DNA of 8,254 bases from Elusimicrobia bacterium RIFOXYB2_FULL_48_7. Lineage in GTDB: Bacteria > Elusimicrobiota > Endomicrobiia > CG1-02-37-114 > XYA2-FULL-39-19. The translations under genes and the position numbers were made by a program. Positions 1 to 6,213 of this stretch are shown here, in pieces. Below the pieces are notes generated by a model that saw only the letters and a program-made list of their open reading frames with translations, was not told the DNA's origin and did not search any database. The stretch is taken from positions 1-8,254 of the forward strand of contig MGVM01000082.1 of assembly GCA_001800495.1 (NCBI GenBank). Direction: 5' to 3'. How positions within the stretch are numbered: the stretch's first letter is position 1; each line of letters opens with the position of its first letter.

Positions 1-48
1 ATTAAAAAGATAAACAGTGAAAAGACGAAAAGCGCTTTTGAATAATGA

Positions 49-77
49 TCAGTCCTGGGTTTGGTCATTTGGGTTCC
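49..77 (-). promoter_or_regulatory. Weak ECF-like promoter reading out of the left edge
   Basis: On the minus strand GGAACCC (77-71), a 17-nt spacer and ACTGA (53-49) show the same spacing as the sigma-gene promoter, and ACTGA is one base from the RpoE -10 TCTGA. Any target gene would start beyond position 1 and cannot be seen. The match is short and may be chance. Confidence 0.2.
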
Positions 78-85
78 TTTATCAG

Positions 86-127
86 CCCCGTCCGGTCGAT
101 GGACGGGGTTTCGCACCTTGCTCAAAT
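86..127 (-). repeat. 42-bp hairpin-plus-tail repeat, copy 1
   Basis: A perfect 8-bp stem, CCCCGTCC (86-93) and GGACGGGG (101-108), closes a 7-nt loop GGTCGAT and is followed by the tail TTTCGCACCTTGCTCAAAT (109-127). Stem length, loop length and tail distance are the same as in copy 2 at 2485-2526. The tail is identical (19/19), while the stem differs at three positions, each matched by the complementary change on the other arm. The loop shares GTCGA with copy 2. Confidence 0.8.
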
Positions 128-168
128 AAGAGTAGGGCTCTGCCCCCAGGGACAGAAGCCCTACTCTT
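128..168. repeat. Hairpin with perfect 12-bp stem in the 3' region of the surface-protein gene
   Basis: AAGAGTAGGGCT (128-139) and AGCCCTACTCTT (157-168) are exact complements, and the 17-nt centre can fold further (CTG/CAG and CCC/GGG). It lies between the inverted tail copies at 110-125 and 205-220. No T-run follows on either strand. It could protect the 3' end of the transcript, weakly terminate it, or be the core of a small mobile repeat. Confidence 0.7.
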
Positions 169-204
169 GGCGATTGAATATTGTAACTTAAAACTAACCT
201 GGGG

Positions 205-220
205 TTGAGCATGGTGCGAA
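205..220 (+). repeat. Inverted third copy of the repeat tail, next to the surface-protein stop codon
   Basis: TTGAGCATGGTGCGAA matches the reverse complement of the tail at 110-125 in 15 of 16 bases. It lies 2 nt beyond the TAA stop (223-225) of the surface gene and has no hairpin attached. With the copy at 110-125 it forms an inverted pair enclosing about 80 bp, which could be terminal inverted repeats of a small element or a long stem in the 3' untranslated RNA. Confidence 0.65.
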
Positions 221-222
221 CC

Positions 223-2439
223 TTATTTAATCACTACGATTTTCTTTGTTGCCTTGAACTCGCCCGCTTCTATGCGCACAAGGTATACTCCGCTGGAAGC
301 GACTTCATCGGAAAAATTGCGGCCATTCCAGAGCGCTTCGTGCCCGCCGTATGGCAGATTTTCATCAACAACCGTCTTTATGAATTCGCCGTTGACATTG
401 TATATCTTTATCGTCACGTGCTCTGTCTTTGTGGTGTCAGGCGTGCGGCTGTTGCCGATCATGTAGCTGATCCTTGATTTCTCCCCTTTTTCCGGGTCGA
501 TTTTCGGGTTTACAACTTTTATTTCTCCCTTAATTTCAAACGGTAGCTGGGGATTGCCGTTGAAGTGCTGGTAAGCCTGGTTTGAAGTTACGTTACTGTA
601 AGACCTGCTCGCAGGAGCGAACTTATAATCGCCGTAAGAAGGAGTTACCGTGTAGTTGCCGCCTGCAGTAACGTCAAAGCTATAGGAACCGTCACTGGCA
701 GTTACAACGGAGGCGCTTGCGGAACCGCTTAATGTCACGGTCACGCCGCTTATGCCGTTGACATTAGAATCACGGACATTCCCGCTGATCGTATAGGTGG
801 TAACTGATGTGCTGGCAGAAGTCGTAAAGGTGGCATCCGCTGAAGTGACAATATTAGCTGACGCATCCTGGCTTATTACCCTGTAGTGATACTGGGTGCC
901 CACCACCAATCCGGCAAGACTGACGCTATGGCTGGTTACTAGGCTGGCATCTAAGGTAGTTAAGAAACCATATGAAGCAGTCAACCCGTATTCAACCCGA
1001 CTGGTAGCCGCTTCATCGGTTGTCCAGGTTATGTTAGCGCTGGTTGCCGTTAAACTGCCCGCTGATAACGAACTTATAACCGGCGGAGTGACATCTGCTG
1101 GTGCTGGCAACACAACCTGCCCGTTGGAAGTTGTCACCGAGTTTTGAAGGCTGGCGCCGTTTTGCGCTTTAACAGAGAAGTAGTAGGTAGAACCGTATAC
1201 TAAACTCAAACCAGTGCATGTTACGCTCCGATTATCTACGTTACTTGTCCAGCCGATTATATTCACAGCGCCCGGGGTTGTCCCGATGGCATAATAATAC
1301 GCTGATACTCCTGATTCATTATCAACTGCTACGTCCCAGTTGGCGCTGAGTTGAGTTGTGAGCGTAGTTGCCGATTCATCGGCGCCTGTTCCATCCCTGA
1401 CTGCCGCTATGTTTGTTGGCGGGGTTGTGTCACCTACATTGATTTGCGCTGCATACTGCCCGTTGGAATTGGTGACCGCGCTTTCCAGCCCGATCATATT
1501 TTGTGCCTTAACTGAGAAGTAATAGGTAGACCCATACGTTAAACTCAAACCTACTTTTGTTACACTCAGGTTTGTTCCATTGTTTGTCCAACCGATTATA
1601 TTCACCGCGCCGGGCGCTGTTCCAATGGCATAATAATATGACGCTATTCCGCTTTGCGGGTCGCTTGAGGCATCCCAGTTGGCTGATAATGTACCGGTTG
1701 AATAAGTAGAGCTGATATCCGTACCTGTGCCATCCCGGACTGCTCCCGGAGTGGTAGGCGGGGTGACATCAGTGGTGCTTACAACTACCACGCCGTTAGA
1801 GTTTGCTGCGGCGCTTGTTAACCCTGTGCCGTTGAGGGATTTTACGCTGAAATAATATGTAGAACCGACGCTCAAGCTCAAAGCGTTACGGGTAACCGTT
1901 AAAATGTTTCCTAATGCTGTCCAGGCAGCAGTGTTCGTGCCACCCGCGGTTGTGCCAATTGCATACAGATAACCTGATATTCCCGATTCAGCATCGGCGC
2001 TAGCCGTCCAGTTTGCGGAAAGCTGACTGGTAGACGTCGTTGAATTTATATCTGAACTACCCGTACCATCACGAACCACTCCCGGCGCTGTCGGTGAGCT
2101 GGTGTCAACCGAAACAGGGGTTCCTGAAAAATTCTGGTTAAACATGTCTGCGGAAACGCTTACAGCCCGTGAGGAAGGGCTGAATGAATAGCTTGCGCTG
2201 ACCGGTGTTATTACATAATTTCCGGCGCCGACCGTAAAATCATAGTCTCCGCCTAACCCGGTGGTGGTTGTGTCCGTACCTGATCCGGAAAGATTAATTG
2301 TTACCCCGCTGATTGGTGTTGTGCTGGCGTTAACTCTTACATAACCGCTTAATATGTAGGCGGATACATTTGCCGCAACTACTCCCAAGCACAGGATTCC
2401 CACTAAAAGAACTCTTAAACTTTTCATGAAATTTTTCAT
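223..2439 (-). CDS. Secreted or cell-surface multi-domain beta protein (Fn3-like repeats, FlgD-like C-terminus)
   Basis: The 738-residue protein starts with a Sec signal peptide (1-27: basic start, hydrophobic core, VSA-Y cleavage region). Domain 1 (28-106) is a carboxypeptidase-regulatory-like beta domain (SGYVRV...PISGVTINLSG). Three related Fn3-like units follow (about 113-221, 224-335, 338-447), each with VRDGTG, a QLSANW-type strand, YAIGT and GSTYYFSVK. A different Fn3 domain lies at 449-541. Domain 549-629 (SGNVRD...GISGVTVTLSG) is homologous to domain 1. The end (about 640-738) is a FlgD-like Ig domain (VTIKIYNVNGEFIKTV, WNGRN, SSGVYLVRIEAG, KKIVVIK), a form often found at the C-terminus of exported proteins. 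No catalytic motif is visible, so a structural, adhesive or binding role is likely. Composition is Ser/Thr/Gly-rich with almost no Cys. The start has a strong Shine-Dalgarno, AGAGGTGA (2453-2446). It lies downstream of the sigma/anti-sigma pair and is probably its target. Confidence 0.88.
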   Translation of the reverse strand: MKNFMKSLRVLLVGILCLGVVAANVSAYILSGYVRVNASTTPISGVTINLSGSGTDTTTTGLGGDYDFTVGAGNYVITPVSASYSFSPSSRAVSVSADMFNQNFSGTPVSVDTSSPTAPGVVRDGTGSSDINSTTSTSQLSANWTASADAESGISGYLYAIGTTAGGTNTAAWTALGNILTVTRNALSLSVGSTYYFSVKSLNGTGLTSAAANSNGVVVVSTTDVTPPTTPGAVRDGTGTDISSTYSTGTLSANWDASSDPQSGIASYYYAIGTAPGAVNIIGWTNNGTNLSVTKVGLSLTYGSTYYFSVKAQNMIGLESAVTNSNGQYAAQINVGDTTPPTNIAAVRDGTGADESATTLTTQLSANWDVAVDNESGVSAYYYAIGTTPGAVNIIGWTSNVDNRSVTCTGLSLVYGSTYYFSVKAQNGASLQNSVTTSNGQVVLPAPADVTPPVISSLSAGSLTATSANITWTTDEAATSRVEYGLTASYGFLTTLDASLVTSHSVSLAGLVVGTQYHYRVISQDASANIVTSADATFTTSASTSVTTYTISGNVRDSNVNGISGVTVTLSGSASASVVTASDGSYSFDVTAGGNYTVTPSYGDYKFAPASRSYSNVTSNQAYQHFNGNPQLPFEIKGEIKVVNPKIDPEKGEKSRISYMIGNSRTPDTTKTEHVTIKIYNVNGEFIKTVVDENLPYGGHEALWNGRNFSDEVASSGVYLVRIEAGEFKATKKIVVIK
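1099..2103 (-). repeat. Three tandem ~111-113-codon repeats inside the surface-protein gene
   Basis: Encoded units at about 2103-1774, 1770-1432 and 1428-1099 share VRDGTG, SANW, YAIGT and TYYFSVK at matching places. The spacing from unit 1 to unit 2 is 111 codons and from unit 2 to unit 3 is 113 codons (339 bp). Units 2 and 3 are also close at DNA level, for example around 1251-1300 against 1590-1640 and 1175-1208 against 1514-1547, and both encode GAVNIIGWT. This suggests that they duplicated or exchanged sequence more recently than unit 1. Confidence 0.85.
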
Positions 2440-2457
2440 CTTGCTTCACCTCTTGTT

Positions 2458-2485
2458 TTAGATTGCCTGGGGAAAACTTTGTTGC
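2458..2485 (-). promoter_or_regulatory. Possible ECF-like promoter of the surface-protein gene
   Basis: On the minus strand GCAACAA (2485-2479) resembles the -35 GGAACTT (GCAAC against GGAAC), and TCTAA (2462-2458) equals the -10 of the sigma-gene promoter, with a 16-nt spacer. The -10 is followed after 4 nt by AGAGG of the Shine-Dalgarno, much as in the copy before the anti-sigma gene, where the gap is 5 nt. The -35 match is weak, so this is suggestive only. The gene may instead be read through from the sigma operon. Confidence 0.3.
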
Positions 2486-2526
2486 TCAGTTCTGTCGACG
2501 AACTGAGTTTCGCACCTTGCTCAAAT
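2485..2526 (-). repeat. 42-bp hairpin-plus-tail repeat, copy 2, at the 3' end of the anti-sigma gene
   Basis: A perfect 8-bp stem, CTCAGTTC (2485-2492) and GAACTGAG (2500-2507), closes a 7-nt loop TGTCGAC. It is followed by the tail TTTCGCACCTTGCTCAAAT (2508-2526). As transcribed (minus strand), the tail comes first and the hairpin second. The tail is identical, base for base, to copy 1 at 109-127. It overlaps the stop codon of the anti-sigma gene, so the element lies in the spacer before the surface-protein gene. No T-run follows, so it is not a classical terminator. Confidence 0.8.
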
Positions 2527-3141
2527 CACCGAAAGCGGGATTTCCACTTTCTTGCGTGAATTGTTCTTCCTTACGTTCGCATGTACTTTCCAGTCGCCTT
2601 TTATGGTTCCTTTTACGGAAATAATTACAATATTCTCGCCTTTTTGGAGGTCGCCGCTCCAATGAAGCTTTTTTTCGCTGCATAATGCCTTGCCTGACCT
2701 TACAATGCATAAACCGTTAGGTAATTCTATTTCAAAATCAACGTCCTTCACGGCTTCCTGGGAATCCATGCTGATCTGAACCGCCCCTGACTGGTTTAAC
2801 CCGATCGTAGATATGTCGCCTCCCGCGGTAAATTGATTCAAGCTATCCAGTTTCTTTAAAGCTATTACTTTATCAAGTATGTTTGATACCATGAAAAACC
2901 CGGCCACCATTATTGACATCAAAACCGCACCGGCAAGCGCCATGCGCGGCGCTGTGAACAGCCGGTCAAAGATTCCGCCAGCCGCATTCCTATTATATTT
3001 CCTATCCCTAGCCGCTCTTAACAAGTTCTGGTGCAGTTCCTGCCTGGAAGCGTCAGGCGCGGCGTATTTGGTTGAGGAATTTAAAATACTTACAATCTTT
3101 TTGATGTCTTCTGGATTCTGGTTTATTGGTTTGGTGTTCAT
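2521..3141 (-). CDS. Single-pass membrane protein, probable anti-sigma factor
   Basis: The 206-residue protein has a charged cytoplasmic N-terminus (1-66), one transmembrane helix (about 67-87, MALAGAVLMSIMVAGFFMV) and a C-terminal domain of about 120 residues rich in beta strands (FEIELPNGL, HWSGDLQKGENIVIISV, KKVEIPL). By topology the C-terminal part should be periplasmic. The anti-sigma role is inferred from its position 14 nt after an ECF sigma gene and from its size and topology. The N-terminus lacks the HxxxCxxC zinc motif of the ZAS class, so sigma binding would use another surface, perhaps helices in residues 10-48. Two cysteines, C145 and C154, face the outside and could form a disulfide. 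The ATG has AGAGG 8 nt upstream (3154-3150). The TGA stop (2523-2521) lies inside the conserved tail of a 42-bp repeat. Weak alternative: an unrelated envelope protein under sigma control. Confidence 0.72.
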   Translation of the reverse strand: MNTKPINQNPEDIKKIVSILNSSTKYAAPDASRQELHQNLLRAARDRKYNRNAAGGIFDRLFTAPRMALAGAVLMSIMVAGFFMVSNILDKVIALKKLDSLNQFTAGGDISTIGLNQSGAVQISMDSQEAVKDVDFEIELPNGLCIVRSGKALCSEKKLHWSGDLQKGENIVIISVKGTIKGDWKVHANVRKNNSRKKVEIPLSVI

Positions 3142-3155
3142 TTTCTTTGCCTCTG

Positions 3156-3767
3156 TTATTTAGACTGGTTTGCCGGAAAAAAAGTTCCAAGAAAGGTCCC
3201 ATCTTTTGAAACTATATCCCTTAGCATTTCCCGGCCCCGGTTGATCCGGGACCTGACCGTGCCTATGGGTATGCCCATTATTTCGGAAATCTCTTCGTAA
3301 GTGAACCCTTCTATGTCGCATAAGACTACCGGTTCCTGGTAGTCAAAGGAAAGCAGAAGCACGGCTTTTCTGACTTTTTCCTCAAAAACTGATATTTCCG
3401 CGCTCTTTTCCGGTGCATCATCTCTTGCGGGGGCGGAATTCAGGGCTGAATACCCGTCTTCGGCAGTTTTTTCTCCGTCTGATTCAAGCATTTCGTGTTT
3501 CTTATGGGGTTTTTTGCAGTGATCTATGAAGGTATTGTGGGCTATGCGGTAAAGCCAGGTGGAAAACGCGGAGTTTCCTTTGAATTTCTTTATTGCGGTG
3601 AACGCGCTGATGAATGTTTCCTGGTAGAGGTCGTTCGCGTCAGTTTTATTGCCTGTCAGCTTGAGGAGGGTATCATAAACCCTGTCGTGATGGGCTAAAA
3701 TGAGCTGCTCAAAAGCTTCAAGGCTGCCGCTCCTGGCCTGCTCTAGGATAAGTTGTTCATTGTCCAT
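3156..3767 (-). CDS. ECF-family RNA polymerase sigma factor (RpoE-like, sigma-70 group 4)
   Basis: The 203-residue protein directs RNA polymerase to a small promoter set. Region 2 spans about residues 15-84 and contains the -10 recognition block DANDLYQETFISAF (43-56) and FSTWLYRIAHNTFIDH (68-83). Region 4 spans about 131-186, with a helix-turn-helix in FTYEEISEIMGIPIGTVRSR (155-174) that reads the -35. The linker 86-128 is charged and slightly longer than usual. No region 3 is present, as expected for ECF factors. The ATG at 3767 has AGGG at 3779-3776, 8 nt upstream, a modest Shine-Dalgarno. The gene is preceded by an ECF-type promoter and followed after 14 nt by a single-pass membrane protein gene, the usual sigma/anti-sigma order. 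Its last ~10 residues (GTFFPANQSK) lie beyond region 4 and are encoded by the second copy of the 31-bp promoter repeat, so that tail may not be functionally constrained. Confidence 0.95.
   Translation of the reverse strand: MDNEQLILEQARSGSLEAFEQLILAHHDRVYDTLLKLTGNKTDANDLYQETFISAFTAIKKFKGNSAFSTWLYRIAHNTFIDHCKKPHKKHEMLESDGEKTAEDGYSALNSAPARDDAPEKSAEISVFEEKVRKAVLLLSFDYQEPVVLCDIEGFTYEEISEIMGIPIGTVRSRINRGREMLRDIVSKDGTFLGTFFPANQSK
3160..3190 (-). promoter_or_regulatory. Second copy of the ECF promoter, inside the 3' end of the sigma gene
   Basis: GGAACTT (3188-3182), a 17-nt spacer and TCTAA (3164-3160) repeat the upstream promoter with 29 of 31 bases identical; the only differences are two adjacent spacer bases. 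It overlaps the last codons of the sigma gene and points to the anti-sigma start at 3141. A start site near 3154 would leave a leader of only about 13 nt, beginning at the Shine-Dalgarno AGAGG (3154-3150). It may give the anti-sigma and downstream surface gene an independent sigma-dependent transcript. It could instead be an incidental duplication. Confidence 0.55.
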
Positions 3768-3800
3768 AAACGATACCCTGGGGAAATATTCGCTTTATGG

Positions 3801-3831
3801 TTAGACTGGTTTTACGGAAAAAAAGTTCCAA
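3801..3831 (-). promoter_or_regulatory. ECF-type promoter of the sigma-factor gene (probable autoregulation)
   Basis: Read on the minus strand, a -35 element GGAACTT (3829-3823) and a -10 element TCTAA (3805-3801) are separated by 17 nt. This matches the GGAACTT/TCTRA pattern recognised by RpoE-like ECF sigma factors. Transcription would start near 3795, giving a leader of about 28 nt before the sigma start at 3767. The placement directly ahead of an ECF sigma gene suggests that the sigma factor drives its own gene. A 31-bp copy with two mismatches lies at 3160-3190. The T-run is part of the spacer, and I see no hairpin that would make it a terminator. Confidence 0.72.
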
Positions 3832-3848
3832 CCGTTACAGAGCTGTTA

Positions 3849-3902
3849 TGTAGCGGTGCAATTTATTGCACTCTTATAGGTCCGATAAATCGGACCGCTA
3901 CA
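3849..3902. repeat. 54-bp three-armed palindromic repeat between the two operons
   Basis: The outer arms TGTAGCGG (3849-3856) and CCGCTACA (3895-3902) are perfect complements. They enclose two perfect small palindromes, TGCAATTTATTGCA (3857-3870) and TCCGATAAATCGGA (3881-3894), separated by the 10-nt linker CTCTTATAGG. The strand can fold as a three-way junction. The element starts 14 nt beyond the stop of the GT-C gene and ends before the sigma-factor promoter. There is no T-run after it, so it is not a standard intrinsic terminator. It could still block exonucleases or partly insulate the operons. The layout is that of a dispersed REP- or MITE-like element rather than a gene. Confidence 0.75.
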
Positions 3903-3915
3903 AAAATGAAATTAC

Positions 3916-6201
3916 CTATCTTCTTTCTTTCAGCAGTTTGTCTATTACCGGGGCGAGCAGTTCATGCCTTTTTGCCTCGTATAATTCCTTGCTTAATAAG
4001 AAATTATACGGCTTCTGGTGCGGCTTTACCGCTTCTTCCTCAGGCATTATTTCAAACAGGTACACGTAGTTGAACGGGTTGCTTCTGTACTGGCCCCAGA
4101 ATTCCGGTATCGTTGACCCCTTGCGGCCGTCATTCAGCGTGACATCGGAAATCTCGGCATCGGCAAGCTTTGCGTATTTTTCCCAGAACTTTATGAATAT
4201 CTCAAAGTCTTTCGGCTCAAACTGCAGGATATCATAGCCGCTCAGGCGCTTGGTTTCCGGCACATTGAAAAGAATGTGCGTGACCTTTTCCCTTGCCAGT
4301 ATTTCTTTTAATTTTTCAGGGTTGTCGGCCTGCTTGCTCCACAGCGCCAGCTGGTTGAAATCGTACGCGGAATGTGTGAACACATCCCTTTGAGCGTAAT
4401 AGGGCCTGGTTTCACCGATAAAAGCTATCTTTGAATCCGCCGGGATATTTTTGTTCGCCCAGTCAATTGTTTTGTAATAAGGGCAGGGGTAGGTGGGGCG
4501 CTGGTTTGAGAGGTAATCATACTTGGACTGCATTCCCAGCACGTAGCCCAGCGGGTTCTGCGAAAATTTCTGCGAGACCATTATGGTGAATATGTTATTG
4601 GCGAAAAACAGCACCAGCACCGTTATGACGCAGCCCTTGAAGAAAGAACTTACTTTCGCCTCGCTGGCGTAATAGCTTAAAAGCACGGATAAAACCGCCA
4701 ACCCGGGAATAAACAGGCGCACGTAAACCACGCCAATGGTAATCCAGAGAAGATAGTAGGGGATCATATAGAGAATAAGGAATTTCGAGCCGGGGTTTGA
4801 TTTCCTGAAGAAAAACAGCATGGGGATCAGGAAAAGGAACGCCGCGCCCGAGACGCCTTCCTGGAATTCGCCCATCGGCACTCTCCAGGGAATAGTGAAA
4901 ATATTTTTCAGCGTGAGCGGCAGCTGCGTCTGGTCGCTGTAGCTTACCGGCTTGCCCTTGCTGAGCTCGTTTATGGTGCCGTTAGCGTTTATCACGAAGG
5001 GATATATCGGGTTGCCTACCTGGGCGTAATTCTTTATGAGCCACGGGGATAATATCGCGCCGACGATGAGGCAGAAAACTGCGAGTTTCGGCAGTAATTT
5101 AACTATTTCTTTTCTCCTGTAAACCAGGAAGAATACCGCGAAAGCGAACAGCAGGGATATTACGCTGAACGCGCTGGTGTGCTTGCTCCCGACAGACACT
5201 CCGGCGAACACGGCGCTGGTTATAAGCCACTTATTCGCGCTTGTCTTCAAATAGTTGAGCGCGGCGAACACCGCAAGCACTTCAAAAAACGCTATCGGCA
5301 GTTCCACGCAGGACCTGGCGGCTACGTAAAGGCCCATCGGGATTGTGATGAATATGGCGGCGGCCAGCAGGCCTGTTTTTACTGAAAAATGCTTTTTGCA
5401 CAGCACGTAAATCGCCCAGATGGCGGTGATAGAGAAGGACCAGTTGAGCGTCTTGCACAGAAACTCATCGCGAATCAAAAGGCAGAAGGCGTAGAGCATG
5501 TGCGCGTTCATCTGGTAGAAACTCTGCATGATTGTCGGCATGGCTGTGATTTTGTGTTTCATGACCCACAAAAACGGCACGCCGATGTGGTACTGGAGCG
5601 TATCGTAAAAAGTTTCAGGGGTTAAAGCGGTTACCAGGGTAAAGGCGGCGGTAATTGTGATTATCAGGCCCAGGATCGAGAATTTTATCTTCGGCACATG
5701 CAATAGTTTCTGGCTGCGCAGTTTGTTTAACTCGAAAATGCCGTTGGCTGTCATTGCCAGGAACAAAATCCTGAAAAGGGCGCTGTAAAACCCGCCAAGC
5801 AGTCCGATAAAGAAAGTAAGGTACATTATGACGGCGAAGCCGGCGCCGAGTGAGAAAACGTAATTTTCCTGGGGCGTGACGGAAACCGCGTCATCCTTCG
5901 GGAATATCCTTCTTCCAATGCCGAAAGCGGAAACATAGATAAGCGCGGTCAGGATTAGGGACACAAAGCTATTGATAATATTCCCTGGCAGGCTGCCGAT
6001 GGTCCCAGGGGCGAATTCGGCGAGCGAAAACACGTAATTGAGCATATTCAGGTTGACAGGAAACTTCTGGAAATATGTTTTAACCACGAAATAACCCCAG
6101 ACAACAAAAAAGAGGTAGATTATTACCTGCGGGATAAACGGGACTAACTCGCGGATTTCCGGAACAACTGGTTTAATGATTTTTTTGGGGTGTTTAGCCA
6201 T
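3916..6201 (-). CDS. Polytopic GT-C-type glycosyltransferase (ArnT/PMT-like, lipid-carrier dependent)
   Basis: The 761-residue inner-membrane protein has about 14-16 hydrophobic segments between residues 24 and 542, followed by a soluble C-terminal domain of roughly 215 residues. The acidic segment TPETFYDTLQYH (194-205) lies in the first large loop, where GT-C enzymes keep the catalytic Asp/Glu; D200 is the best candidate. SVGSKHTS (336-343) and SPWLIKNYAQVGNPIYPF (385-402) are typical of bacterial GT39/PMT-like proteins. The family moves a sugar from a polyprenyl-phosphate carrier to a lipid, glycan or protein on the outer face of the membrane; donor and acceptor here are not known. The start ATG (6199-6201) has AAGGA at 6210-6206, a slightly short 4-nt spacing. 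It begins 12 nt after the stop of the SPASM protein, so it is probably the last gene of that operon. The soluble tail could be a periplasmic acceptor-recognition domain, which is inference. Confidence 0.85.
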   Translation of the reverse strand: MAKHPKKIIKPVVPEIRELVPFIPQVIIYLFFVVWGYFVVKTYFQKFPVNLNMLNYVFSLAEFAPGTIGSLPGNIINSFVSLILTALIYVSAFGIGRRIFPKDDAVSVTPQENYVFSLGAGFAVIMYLTFFIGLLGGFYSALFRILFLAMTANGIFELNKLRSQKLLHVPKIKFSILGLIITITAAFTLVTALTPETFYDTLQYHIGVPFLWVMKHKITAMPTIMQSFYQMNAHMLYAFCLLIRDEFLCKTLNWSFSITAIWAIYVLCKKHFSVKTGLLAAAIFITIPMGLYVAARSCVELPIAFFEVLAVFAALNYLKTSANKWLITSAVFAGVSVGSKHTSAFSVISLLFAFAVFFLVYRRKEIVKLLPKLAVFCLIVGAILSPWLIKNYAQVGNPIYPFVINANGTINELSKGKPVSYSDQTQLPLTLKNIFTIPWRVPMGEFQEGVSGAAFLFLIPMLFFFRKSNPGSKFLILYMIPYYLLWITIGVVYVRLFIPGLAVLSVLLSYYASEAKVSSFFKGCVITVLVLFFANNIFTIMVSQKFSQNPLGYVLGMQSKYDYLSNQRPTYPCPYYKTIDWANKNIPADSKIAFIGETRPYYAQRDVFTHSAYDFNQLALWSKQADNPEKLKEILAREKVTHILFNVPETKRLSGYDILQFEPKDFEIFIKFWEKYAKLADAEISDVTLNDGRKGSTIPEFWGQYRSNPFNYVYLFEIMPEEEAVKPHQKPYNFLLSKELYEAKRHELLAPVIDKLLKERR

Positions 6202-6213
6202 GGTGTCCTTGTT

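Larger units (their letters stand above)
1..222. other. Intergenic region downstream of the surface-protein gene, packed with structured repeats
   Basis: No gene is supported here. The region holds the inverted tail copy (205-220), a 12-bp-stem hairpin (128-168), the 42-bp hairpin element (86-127), a possible ECF-like promoter reading left (49-77) and a 12-bp palindrome AAAAGCGCTTTT (about 29-40). I see no classical terminator with a T-run after the surface gene. A 63-codon plus-strand frame at 17-208 runs through the repeats and lacks protein-like features. Confidence 0.7.

Noticed and set aside
86..127. Intrinsic terminator or known riboswitch (for example a c-di-GMP type)
   Set aside because: No T-run follows the hairpin on either strand, and the layout does not fit the conserved cores of riboswitches I know.
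17..208. 63-codon plus-strand open frame
   Set aside because: It runs through three structured repeats, has no Shine-Dalgarno worth noting, and its composition does not look like a protein.
1099..2103. CRISPR-like periodic repeats
   Set aside because: The 333-339 bp period is whole codons within one open frame and reflects repeated protein domains.
2466..3786. Shared 10-mer CCTGGGGAAA (2466-2475 and 3777-3786) in front of the surface and sigma genes as an operator
   Set aside because: It is short, lies at different distances from the two starts, and partly overlaps the sigma Shine-Dalgarno; chance cannot be excluded.
3753..4073. Plus-strand open frames antisense to the sigma and GT-C genes
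   Set aside because: They overlap well-supported minus-strand genes and the palindromic repeat and show no domain or signal.
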